Of a stretch of DNA of 9,927 nt, positions 1 through 6,678 are shown in pieces. The position numbers were made by a program, and so were the translations under genes. How positions within the stretch are numbered: the stretch's first letter is position 1; every line of letters starts with the position of its first letter. The notes under the pieces were generated by a model. That model ran no database searches, was not told the origin of the DNA, and worked only from the letters and a program-made list of their open reading frames with translations. Source of the DNA: Chloroflexota bacterium (GTDB taxonomy: Bacteria; Chloroflexota; Dehalococcoidia; UBA1151); assembly GCA_022561735.1 (NCBI GenBank), contig JADFQR010000026.1, positions 1 through 9,927 on the forward strand, given 5' to 3'.

Positions 1-608
1 TTTCGGATATCCACCCCGGCGCTGTTTGCCAGGTTGAACGCTTCCGCAGCAGCGACGGTGTGGACGCAGGTCAGGAGCTGATTGATCAACTTCATCGCCG
101 TGCCCGCCCCGTTCTCGCCAAAACGGACGACGTTCGTGCCCATCATCTCGAATTCGGTGCGTGTCTTTTCGAAAGCGGTCTCATCTCCGCCGACCATTAT
201 TGACAGCGTCCCCGCTTCCGCGCCGGTAGGCCCCCCGGAGATTGGAGCGTCCAGGAATTGCACCCCTGAACCCTGCGCTCGCTCCGCCACTTTCCTTGAG
301 AGTCCCACGCTTACCGTGCTGTGATCGACAACGATGGCGCCCGGTTTTACGTTCGCGAACACTCCGTCATCACCCATCAGGATTTGTTCACACGTACCCT
401 CGTCTGGCAAACACACGAGAACCAGGTCGCACGCGGACGAGAGCTGCGCCACGCTGGTCGCCGCTTCAGCGCCCATTCCCGCAAGTTTCCGCACGACTTC
501 CTGGCTGCGGTTGTGGACCATCAGCCCGGCCCCGGCGTTCAGCAGGTTGACCGCCATCGGGCGTCCCATGTTTCCCAGTCCAATGAATCCGACCTTTATC
601 GCGGGCAT
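1..608 (-). CDS. 3-hydroxyisobutyrate dehydrogenase family protein (partial, 3' end missing)
   Basis: This is an NAD(P)-dependent beta-hydroxyacid dehydrogenase (3-hydroxyisobutyrate / tartronate-semialdehyde reductase / 6-phosphogluconate dehydrogenase-like superfamily). Reading leftward from the ATG at 608 gives 202 codons without a stop before the window edge, so the protein lacks its C-terminal helical domain here; the family is usually about 290-300 residues. The N-terminus carries the Rossmann motif VGFIGLGNMG (residues 6-15). The substrate-binding signature DAPISGGPTGAEAG lies at 120-133, and the catalytic lysine is K173 in GTAMKLINQ. Together these are diagnostic of the superfamily. 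The exact substrate (3-hydroxyisobutyrate, tartronate semialdehyde, succinic semialdehyde or other) cannot be told. No strong ribosome binding site precedes the ATG; the best is AGAGG about 17 bases upstream. The gene diverges from the bicupin pair across a 424-bp gap. Confidence 0.93.
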   Translation of the reverse strand, partial: MPAIKVGFIGLGNMGRPMAVNLLNAGAGLMVHNRSQEVVRKLAGMGAEAATSVAQLSSACDLVLVCLPDEGTCEQILMGDDGVFANVKPGAIVVDHSTVSVGLSRKVAERAQGSGVQFLDAPISGGPTGAEAGTLSIMVGGDETAFEKTRTEFEMMGTNVVRFGENGAGTAMKLINQLLTCVHTVAAAEAFNLANSAGVDIR

Positions 609-1032
609 GACATGATGGCTTGTACCTCTGTGATACCTGGTGGAGAGTTGCGAAGCGCTCGGCAGCAATCGTGGGTCAAGTAACTATCTCAAAAACTTTC
701 ACCGTGTAAGCATGAACACCTCCAACGGCCAATGCATCGTAGGGGCCGCTGACTACCGGCCCGGGCGGTTCGGTGGGCATGGAGATGACCAGTCGTACCG
801 GAAAGGGCGGATAGTCATTCGCCCCTACGGCGTAGCTGTGGAACGGTCTCCAAAACTGCCTTCCGGTGCGAGAGAAGGTTTTGAGATAGTTACTAAAGCG
901 AGAAGGCCAGATCAGGCCCGTTAAAAGTGGCAGCGATTATATACTCCGGGCCCGGTCCACCCGGTGCATTCGGTTCACCGTGGGGCCATCGAGCGACCCG
1001 TCCACTGAAACCCGGAAATGGGGAGTCCATGT
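609..1032. other. Divergent intergenic region with a MITE-like insert
   Basis: No credible gene lies in this 424-bp gap; the short open frames here have no recognisable protein character. About half of it (679-894) is a terminal-inverted-repeat element described separately. To the right of that element the sequence TATACT at 940-945 resembles a -10 box for the rightward bicupin genes, but no convincing -35 hexamer sits 16-18 bases upstream, so the promoter call is weak. A GGGGAG at 1020-1025 is the ribosome binding site of the first bicupin gene. No clear promoter is visible for the leftward dehydrogenase gene. Confidence 0.6.
679..894. repeat. MITE-like element with 16-bp perfect terminal inverted repeats
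   Basis: AGTAACTATCTCAAAA at 679-694 is repeated as its exact reverse complement at 879-894, bounding 216 bp. Read from the TA dinucleotides at 681-682 and 891-892, the ends are ACTATCTCAAAA inside flanking TAs. That is the layout of non-autonomous elements mobilised by IS630/Tc1-mariner-type transposases, which duplicate TA. A second, inner inverted pair is CGTAGGGGC at 738-746 and GCCCCTACG at 821-829. The inside is GC-rich with no credible ORF and no transposase remnant. I see no second copy in this window. An alternative is a large transcribed cruciform or an extragenic palindromic repeat. The 16-bp symmetry is seen directly; the mobile nature is inferred. Confidence 0.65.
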
Positions 1033-1806
1033 ATGGCGATCCTGCGCTTCGATGAGCAGACCACGCGCGAGTCGCGGCCCGGCGTGGCCGGCCGTGCCAT
1101 CGGCGGCCCGGCGACCGGCGCAACACAGCTGAGCGCCGGGCTGAACACTCTCGCCCCGGGGGCGTTCATCGACTACCACTCGCACCCCGACGCCGAGATC
1201 ATGCACTACGTGATCGAGGGCGATGTTGAATGCGTGCTGGACGGACATCGCGTCTCGCTCCACGCGGGCGACGGAGCGCTGGCCCCTGTCAACGTGAAAC
1301 ACTCGTTCGAAAATCGTAGCGGAGCGCCCGTGCGCTTCATAACCGCGAGCACAACGATCGGCGCAGGTCGCGAGACACATGAGCCTGACCCGCCGAGCCA
1401 CGGACCGTTGCCGAAATACATCGTGTTTGCGGAGGACGTGGTTCCAACGTATCCCTGGCCCGGGACCGAGCGGTTTGACCCGATGGACGCCGGTTTTGGC
1501 TCGTCAACGCTGCTCTTCAGCAAGGGCGTGATCGCTCCCGGCTCGGTCGCCCCCGCCCATTTTCACCCGGAGACGGAAGAGTTCATGTACTGCCTGTCGG
1601 GCGAGTTGATGGCGATGTATAACGGTGAAGAGATACCGCTCCACGCCGGAGATATGTTCCTGGCCGAGCCCGGCGCCCACCACACGATCTTCAACGCCTC
1701 ACGCGAGACCGCTGTCTTGATCGCCATCCATCCGACCACGGCCCCGGTGCGGGAGCCGGTCGACTGGACGCCATCGACTCCCCTTCCCGCCATCCCCGCA
1801 AGCTGA
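1033..1806 (+). CDS. Bicupin protein (first of tandem pair)
   Basis: A 257-residue protein made of two cupin barrels. Domain A has H49, H51, E55 and H90 (HSHPDAE, then PVNVKHSFEN). Domain B has H176, H178, E182 and H217 (HFHPETEE, then EPGAHHTIFN). This is the three-His-one-Glu metal set of the cupin_2 fold, so both barrels probably bind a divalent metal. Bicupins of this size include dioxygenases, decarboxylases, isomerases and binding proteins, so no reaction can be assigned. No signal peptide is visible, so it is probably cytoplasmic. The ATG at 1033 is preferred over the upstream ATG at 1018: it follows GGGGAG by seven bases, and its N-terminus MAILRF matches MSILRL of the next gene. Only 35 bp separate it from its paralogue, so the two are probably co-transcribed. 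Confidence 0.88.
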   Translation: MAILRFDEQTTRESRPGVAGRAIGGPATGATQLSAGLNTLAPGAFIDYHSHPDAEIMHYVIEGDVECVLDGHRVSLHAGDGALAPVNVKHSFENRSGAPVRFITASTTIGAGRETHEPDPPSHGPLPKYIVFAEDVVPTYPWPGTERFDPMDAGFGSSTLLFSKGVIAPGSVAPAHFHPETEEFMYCLSGELMAMYNGEEIPLHAGDMFLAEPGAHHTIFNASRETAVLIAIHPTTAPVREPVDWTPSTPLPAIPAS

Positions 1807-1841
1807 CCGTTTCCCCTATCCAGTGACCGGAGCTGTTTTGA

Positions 1842-2606
1842 ATGTCGATCCTCCGCCTCGCAGACCAGAAAATAACTGATCCCTACCCGGGAGTCAGGCA
1901 ACGAACGGCCGCAGGAGCGGAGACAGGCGCCACCCAGCTACGCGTCTTTGACGCGGTGATACAGCCGGGCGCGGCCGTGCCCTACCACGCGCATTCAAAT
2001 ACCGAGGCGACTTACTTTGTGGTCGAAGGGGATCTCGCGGCGGTGGTGGACGATCACCGGGTTGACCTGAGCGCAGGGGACCTGGTCCTGGCGCCTCCGG
2101 GAGTGGGACACGGGTTCACCAACAACGGCAACAGCCCCGCTCGCATCGTGACGATGTTCCCCCACACCGACCCGGCGACCACGCACATGGAACCGGCGGA
2201 CGCCCCGGCGGAAGGCGATCTGCCAGCGTACGTGGTGTTCCGGAACGACCTCCAGCCGTGGACGCCGTGGGAGCGGTGCACGCGCTACGACATGATGAAC
2301 CAGGAACGCGGGGCGCTATCGACAGCGTTCAGTGAACTGGTGTTCCAGCCCGGCTCAATGGCCCCGCCTCACTACCACCCGGAAACTGAAGAGGCGATGT
2401 ACTGCATCGCCGGCTCATTTGTTGCGATGTACGGCGGTGAGGAGATTCCTCTCGACGCGGGAGATATGTTCGTCGCGGAAGCGGGCGTCCGGCATACCGT
2501 GTTCAACGCTTCTAACGAAATCGCCGTACTTCTTCCGCTCCACCCCACCGTCGTTCCGGTCCGGGAGCTGGTTGACTGGACGCCGAAAACCGCTCTGCCC
2601 GCCTGA
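1842..2606 (+). CDS. Bicupin protein (second of tandem pair)
   Basis: A 254-residue paralogue of the preceding protein, with the same layout and collinear metal ligands: H49, H51, E55 and H90 in domain A, H177, H179, E183 and H218 in domain B. By eye the C-terminal barrels are about two-thirds identical (a shared run is HPETEE), while the N-terminal barrels are nearer 45 percent. This indicates an old tandem duplication with faster change in the first barrel. GGAG at 1829-1832 lies nine bases before the ATG. The short 35-bp gap suggests one transcript with the upstream copy, and perhaps a hetero-oligomer or two related substrates. The stop codon is four bases from the end of the convergent D-2-hydroxyacid dehydrogenase gene, and no terminator hairpin fits between them. 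The function is unknown beyond a metal-binding cupin. Confidence 0.88.
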   Translation: MSILRLADQKITDPYPGVRQRTAAGAETGATQLRVFDAVIQPGAAVPYHAHSNTEATYFVVEGDLAAVVDDHRVDLSAGDLVLAPPGVGHGFTNNGNSPARIVTMFPHTDPATTHMEPADAPAEGDLPAYVVFRNDLQPWTPWERCTRYDMMNQERGALSTAFSELVFQPGSMAPPHYHPETEEAMYCIAGSFVAMYGGEEIPLDAGDMFVAEAGVRHTVFNASNEIAVLLPLHPTVVPVRELVDWTPKTALPA

Positions 2607-2610
2607 ACGA

Positions 2611-3588
2611 TCAACCCTGCCTTGCGTCCAGGCCGGCCCGGTTCTTGACGTCTCCCGCCAGGAATGACAGAACGTTATCGACCACCATGTCCAGGCTCGA
2701 CGCCAGCGCAGCATCGGTCGTGCTGGCGGTGTGAGGGGACAACAGGGCGTTTGGCAACGTACGCAGCAAGCTGCCTGCGGAGAGTGGTTCCGACTCAAAC
2801 ACGTCCAACCCGGCCCCGGCCAGTGCGCCATCCCGTAACGCCTCTTCCAGGGCAACCTCATCGATCACGTCCCCGCGTGAGGTGTTGATCACGAACGCAC
2901 TCGGCTTCATCTGCGCCAGCTCCGGCGATCCGATCAGGTGGTACGTCTCCGGGGACCCTCGCAGGTGTAGCGAGATCGCATCTGACGTCGTGAGTAATGT
3001 CGATAGCGGGACGAACTCCAGCCCCGTGGTTTCCGGGTTGTAGCGCTCGGGATGGAATGTCCATGCGATCACGTGCATCCCGATCCCGCTCGCTATCGCC
3101 GCCATCTGCTGGCCAACCCGTCCCGCACCGATGACGCCGAGCGTCTTGCCATGAAGCTGGGTGATCATCCCGCGCGGCCATTCGCCCTGATGAATCCGGT
3201 AGTCGAGCTGCCGGACTCGATGCGCTATGGCGAGCAACATCGCAAGCGCGTGCTCGGCCACAGACTCGGTCGCTATGCCCGGCGTGTTGGTTACGGTGAT
3301 GCCGAACCGCTGTGCGCTTTTCAGATCTATGTGACCGACGTTAGGTCCCCAGACGGCCAGGTGCTTGAGCCGCCCGCAGCGCGACAACACGTCATAATCG
3401 AATCGCGTGGATGATCGAATGTTCACCACCGTGTGCGCCGTGGCGATACGCTCGACGATCTCGTCGACGCCCGACGGCAGGCTGTCAAACAGCTCCATCT
3501 CAATATCTGGGGCCAGGCGAAGGCGCACGTGTGCCGACGTGTCGCTTACCACCGGGGGCGAGTCGTCTATAACTACCAGTTTGACCAA
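2611..3588 (-). CDS. D-2-hydroxyacid dehydrogenase family protein
   Basis: A 325-residue NAD-dependent D-isomer-specific 2-hydroxyacid dehydrogenase (glyoxylate/hydroxypyruvate reductase, 3-phosphoglycerate dehydrogenase-like). It would interconvert a 2-keto acid and its D-2-hydroxy acid. The nucleotide-binding motif LGVIGAGRVG is at 150-159. The catalytic triad of the family is present as R238 (NTSRGDVID), E267 (ESEP) and H286 (LSPHTAS). The length is that of the short form, without the regulatory ACT domain of biosynthetic SerA. The start is TTG at 3588: a stop lies about 11 codons upstream in frame and no ATG or GTG occurs between. Its ribosome binding site is poor (GAGAAGG, roughly 18 bases away). 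It is convergent with the bicupins and divergent from the isomerase gene, which fits a sugar-acid or hydroxy-acid catabolic locus. The substrate is not determinable. Confidence 0.92.
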   Translation of the reverse strand: MVKLVVIDDSPPVVSDTSAHVRLRLAPDIEMELFDSLPSGVDEIVERIATAHTVVNIRSSTRFDYDVLSRCGRLKHLAVWGPNVGHIDLKSAQRFGITVTNTPGIATESVAEHALAMLLAIAHRVRQLDYRIHQGEWPRGMITQLHGKTLGVIGAGRVGQQMAAIASGIGMHVIAWTFHPERYNPETTGLEFVPLSTLLTTSDAISLHLRGSPETYHLIGSPELAQMKPSAFVINTSRGDVIDEVALEEALRDGALAGAGLDVFESEPLSAGSLLRTLPNALLSPHTASTTDAALASSLDMVVDNVLSFLAGDVKNRAGLDARQG

Positions 3589-3644
3589 ATGCGCGTACCC
3601 GGAACCTTCTCGTTTTTCTCAACGCCGGACCTGCGCCCCGGCAC

Positions 3645-3675
3645 CTTCCGCACCGTTGCGGTCACGATGCGGAAG
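3645..3675. promoter_or_regulatory. Perfect 8-bp dyad in divergent spacer, possible operator
   Basis: CTTCCGCA at 3645-3652 and TGCGGAAG at 3668-3675 are exact reverse complements separated by 15 bases. A smaller ACCG/CGGT pair is nested inside. The dyad sits in the 228-bp spacer between the divergent D-2-hydroxyacid dehydrogenase (TTG at 3588) and isomerase (TTG at 3817) genes, where a shared operator would be expected. No regulator gene is present in the window, and no clear -35/-10 pair was found in either direction. It could equally be an RNA hairpin in the 5' leader of the leftward gene, or chance. Confidence 0.3.
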
Positions 3676-3816
3676 TTCGTATCTGTGCGTGCTAACATAC
3701 CGCCGCCCTGCGGGTCACCGAATGGTTGCCGGTCAGTGTCCGGCCCCTTACCGGTCTTGCGCGCAGCGCTATCTTCTCCGAAATTCCAATTTATTCCAAG
3801 ATTTGCCGAGGTCCCT

Positions 3817-4611
3817 TTGCTACAGATCTCCGCGTGCGCATGGGCGCTATCGACATCCCCTACCCGGTCGCTGGACCGCGTCAGGCTGGCCGGATTTGAA
3901 ACCGTTGACCTGAGGCCGGACTGCTGGGACGGGATCAATGACGAGGCCGATATCGCGAATCGCGGATTGAAGCTGGGCTGCTTCGGGCTTCTCGGAGGAC
4001 CGCTGACCGGCGGCCTGTCGCTGGACGACATAACCGGAGAACGGGCGCAACCGGTGCTCGATTACCTGTACGGAGTGATCGACAGGGCCGGTGTGCTGGG
4101 CGCGGACAGGGCTTACATGATCACGCCGATGAGTTACCCCGATGATGACGCACGGTATCTGTCGTCCATCAGGTCGCTCGCAGACCACGCGTCGGCCGCC
4201 GGTATCAAACTCTGCCTGGAACCGACCCCCGGCCGTTCGCTGCCCGACGATGCCGCCTGCCTGGAGTTCGTCCGGAAGACGGAGCACGAGAACGTTCACG
4301 TGCTGGTTGATTTCGGTCACTGCTTGATTACCGATGAAGTCCCGTCAGAGAGCATCCGGAACGCCGGGGATCGCCTGGGTTACGTTCACATTGACGATAA
4401 CCACGGCGTGAACGATGACCATGTGGCGCTTTTTGACGGGATACTCAAGGCGCCGGTGATCGAAGATTTTCTCGATACGCTTGTCTCGCTGCCCTATAAC
4501 GGCGGCCTTGGCATCGAGTTCAAAATCACGACGCCGTCACCGTTGTCGGCCCTCGTCCAGGCGCGTGACTTCATTCGTGAATGGGAGTTGCGCCGGGGAG
4601 TCCCGGCCTGA
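3817..4611 (+). CDS. Sugar phosphate isomerase/epimerase (xylose isomerase-like TIM barrel)
   Basis: A 264-residue AP_endonuc_2/xylose isomerase-like TIM-barrel protein of the IolE/IolI, hydroxypyruvate isomerase and D-psicose epimerase type. The usual metal ligands and barrel motifs are visible: E135 (LCLEPTPG), D165 and H168 (VDFGHC), H191 (YVHIDDN) and E234 (GIEFK). The family isomerises or epimerises sugars, sugar acids or inositol derivatives using Mn or a similar divalent metal. The open frame runs back to 3433, but that upstream part overlaps the divergent dehydrogenase and has no family resemblance. I place the start at TTG 3817, with GAGG at 3808-3811 five bases before it; the protein then begins right at the first barrel strand (LQISACAW). 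It faces away from the D-2-hydroxyacid dehydrogenase, and the two may serve one pathway. Confidence 0.85.
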   Translation: MLQISACAWALSTSPTRSLDRVRLAGFETVDLRPDCWDGINDEADIANRGLKLGCFGLLGGPLTGGLSLDDITGERAQPVLDYLYGVIDRAGVLGADRAYMITPMSYPDDDARYLSSIRSLADHASAAGIKLCLEPTPGRSLPDDAACLEFVRKTEHENVHVLVDFGHCLITDEVPSESIRNAGDRLGYVHIDDNHGVNDDHVALFDGILKAPVIEDFLDTLVSLPYNGGLGIEFKITTPSPLSALVQARDFIREWELRRGVPA

Positions 4612-4909
4612 TCGGACGGTAGAGAAGCCGGACCTGCCGATGGTCAGGAGCCTGCGTTGAGTTACTCGGATGCAGCGGATGCAGGTCCCCTCGTCACCAG
4701 CGCCACGATCGTGGATTAGCGACGTTCCTGGTACAGCCGCCTGCAACGGGCGAGCGCTTCACCGGGAAACCCGGCAGCAGCCGCGTAGCTCTCATCCCAC
4801 GGCGATCCGCCGGTACGACGGTGGATGCACGCGAACGAGACAGCAAGTCGATCGGGCTGAATTTCGGCATAATGTCTTCCTGCCTGGCGCGCGCTAACGG
4901 GGCGCATAG
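4612..4909. other. Intergenic region before the one-carbon gene cluster
   Basis: About 300 bp with no recognisable protein in any frame. I read the three forward frames for a methylene-THF reductase catalytic domain, which might have been expected upstream of the cysteine-rich gene, and found none. A perfect 12-bp palindrome, CCACGATCGTGG, lies at 4703-4714 and could be a regulator site. I compared the stretch with conserved cores I remember for cobalamin, SAM, SAH and THF riboswitches and saw no convincing match. The last part (from an ATG at 4872) may contain the true start of the next gene if a one-base error is present. Confidence 0.5.
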
Positions 4910-5410
4910 TACCCCGGTACAAAAGGGTCGTTCCCGTACAGGGCCGGCCGGCTTGCCCATCGCCTCGTCTTCGACCGCGACTCTGCCGGTTTCAGCGCCG
5001 CCCGCTGGCTGTACGGGCGCGCCGATAAGCGGCATAAGACCTCCAAATACCTGCATGTCCTCGAGCAGGCAGCCAAGATACCTATTTTCGGATGCCGGGA
5101 CTGCGGTGACTGCTCCCTGCCGGACATCGCGTACCTGTGCCCGGAGTCGCAGTGCGTCAAGAACCAGCGCAACGGGCCCTGTGGCGGAACGCGGGACGGA
5201 ATCTGCGAGATCGGTGATAAGCGGTGCATCTGGGTCAAGGCTTACGAGCGCACGAAGGCCTACGGTGAGGAAGAGAAGATGCTGGAGCGACCGGTTGTAT
5301 TCAAAAATGGAGCGCTACGTGGCGTCTCCGCATGGGCGAACCATTTCCTGGACAGGGACCACAACGCGCCGCGTGGCGATCAAGAGTTGGCGGAAACATC
5401 ACATGACTGA
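4910..5410 (+). CDS. Methylenetetrahydrofolate reductase C-terminal domain protein, cysteine-rich (start unresolved, possibly frameshifted)
   Basis: The frame from the TAG at 4907 to the TGA at 5408 encodes 166 residues that closely resemble the MTHFR_C family (PF12225), the cysteine-rich partner or extension of bacterial methylene-THF reductase, related to acetogen MetV. Counting from 4910, eight cysteines (62, 65, 68, 77, 82, 91, 99, 106) lie in FGCRDCGDC, YLCPESQC, NGPCGG, GICEIG and KRCIW, followed by KAYGEEE and WANHFLDRDH. Such proteins bind zinc and/or iron-sulfur and are thought to link the reductase to its electron donor. There is no ATG, GTG or TTG between the TAG and the cysteine block; the first ATG is at 5279, past it. 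Either a rare start is used, or one base is missing: a single added base between 4872 and about 4950 would join the ATG at 4872 to this frame. No flavin reductase domain is nearby. Domain identity is confident; integrity is not. Confidence 0.8.
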   Translation, partial: YPGTKGSFPYRAGRLAHRLVFDRDSAGFSAARWLYGRADKRHKTSKYLHVLEQAAKIPIFGCRDCGDCSLPDIAYLCPESQCVKNQRNGPCGGTRDGICEIGDKRCIWVKAYERTKAYGEEEKMLERPVVFKNGALRGVSAWANHFLDRDHNAPRGDQELAETSHD

Positions 5411-5437
5411 ACGCCGGACAACCGCCGATTATTTCGA

Positions 5438-5466
5438 TTGACGGCCATATAACGAAATGTTTTTAT
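5438..5466 (+). promoter_or_regulatory. Candidate sigma-70-type promoter before the methyltransferase gene
   Basis: TTGACG at 5438-5443 and TTTTAT at 5461-5466 are separated by 17 bases, within an AT-rich island that is unusual for this GC-rich window. Transcription would start near 5473 and give a leader of roughly 40 bases before the GTG at 5516. The -35 matches the consensus in five of six positions and the -10 is weaker. It would let the methyltransferase and later genes be expressed independently of the cysteine-rich gene. Confidence 0.35.
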
Positions 5467-5515
5467 ATTCCAACTTGTCGATGAGATCGGGCCAACCCGG
5501 CCCCGGAGAGTGATC

Positions 5516-6556
5516 GTGCCTCGCCACCTGAAATCTGCCGAAGACTTCATAACTATCGGCGAAAACATCCACACCACGCGGGTCTTTCTGCGTAACGGCC
5601 GACGCGTCCGAACGCTGGATGACGGCTCCGAGGGCGTGCCGTTCAAGGACGAGAACGGCAACGACCTGTTTCTTTCCATACCGGACAGCTTCAAGGAACA
5701 GCAGCCGTACCGGTTGAACCAGGTCAAGCACTTCATGATCGCCGTGTGGAAGGGCGTGAACGGTGACGCCGATGAACAGGCGGTGGGGACTGCATACATA
5801 CACCGGGAGGTGAGACGGCAGACAAAAGCCGGGGCGACCTTCCTTGACCTGAACGTTGACGAGGTAAGCCCGTACCTCGATATCCAGAAACGGTCTATGG
5901 AGTGGCTGGTCCAGACCGTGGAGGCGGTATCCACCCTGCCGTCCAGCATCGATTCATCCAACACCGAGATCATTGAATCCGGGCTCGCCGCTTACAAACG
6001 CGTGGCCGGCCGTCCCATGATCAACTCGGTGGCGCTTGAACGCGTTGATGTAATCAGCCTGGTGAAAGAGAACGATGCACACGTCATCGTCACGGCGGCC
6101 GGTGAGTCAGGAATGCCGGATGACGCACAGGACCGGATCGACAACATCAGTCAGATCATGGAGCACGTGCAGAAGGCCGGGATTCCGCTGAGTGATGTGT
6201 ACGTTGACTGCCTGGCGTTCCCTATCGCGATTGCGTCCACGTATGGAAATGACTATCTGGACGCAGTCGCAGGGATCAGGGAAAAGTTCGGGCCTGACAT
6301 CCATATAACGGGCGGCGTCAGCAACGTATCGTTCGGTCTGCCGAAACGCCGGCTTATCAACGACGTGTTTGTGCACCTCGCAATAGAGCGCGGCCTGGAC
6401 AGCGGCATCATCGACCCGATACCGACATCCATCCAGAAAATCATGGACATTGACACTGATTCAGAACCGGTCCGCCTGGCGCTGGATATGCTGCTCGGCA
6501 ATGACGACTACTGCTTGAACTTCATCCAGGCCTTCCGCGACGGCCGGCTGGATTAA
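5516..6556 (+). CDS. Pterin-binding methyltetrahydrofolate:corrinoid methyltransferase-like protein (AcsE/MtgA type)
   Basis: A 346-residue dihydropteroate synthase-like TIM-barrel protein that lines up with AcsE, which moves methyl groups between methyl-THF and a corrinoid protein. Visible matches are IGENIH (14-19), LDLNVDEVS (110-118), SIDSSN (144-149), RPMINS (166-171), VYVDCLAFP (228-236) and GGVSNVSFG (266-274). The AcsE pterin-binding residues appear to be kept as D111, N149, D231 and N270. Compared with AcsE, about 55-60 extra residues lie after the first strand (roughly 20-85), including a basic NGRRVR stretch. GTG at 5516 is preferred to GTG at 5510 because GGAGAG at 5505-5510 then sits five bases upstream. 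It heads the run of methyl-transfer genes. The corrinoid partner is not encoded in the window. A true folate-synthesis dihydropteroate synthase is unlikely given these motifs. Confidence 0.88.
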   Translation: MPRHLKSAEDFITIGENIHTTRVFLRNGRRVRTLDDGSEGVPFKDENGNDLFLSIPDSFKEQQPYRLNQVKHFMIAVWKGVNGDADEQAVGTAYIHREVRRQTKAGATFLDLNVDEVSPYLDIQKRSMEWLVQTVEAVSTLPSSIDSSNTEIIESGLAAYKRVAGRPMINSVALERVDVISLVKENDAHVIVTAAGESGMPDDAQDRIDNISQIMEHVQKAGIPLSDVYVDCLAFPIAIASTYGNDYLDAVAGIREKFGPDIHITGGVSNVSFGLPKRRLINDVFVHLAIERGLDSGIIDPIPTSIQKIMDIDTDSEPVRLALDMLLGNDDYCLNFIQAFRDGRLD

Positions 6557-6678
6557 TGTTGTTCCCGGGCGGGTTGGCCGCACCGGTTACGCTTTGCAAT
6601 TCTTCGCCCCGGGCTCAGAATCACAGGGCAGCGTTTACAGTCCTGCAATAACCCTGATCCAAATTCGGAGGCATACCG

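Noticed and set aside
3433..3816. Upstream extension of the isomerase open frame
   Set aside because: It overlaps the start of the divergent D-2-hydroxyacid dehydrogenase and lacks family similarity. The TTG at 3817 with GAGG upstream gives the normal family length.
4821..5441. A 206-codon open frame on the + strand over the cysteine-rich gene
   Set aside because: It overlaps the MTHFR_C frame, is rich in Ser, Arg, Thr and Ala with no motif, and looks like an out-of-frame shadow. Only its first part (ATG at 4872) may be relevant, as a possible true start if a base is missing.
6564..6614. CCCGGGCG / CGCCCCGGG imperfect inverted pair after the methyltransferase gene
   Set aside because: There is a bulge and a loop of about 35 bases in GC-rich sequence with no T-tract; it is probably chance.
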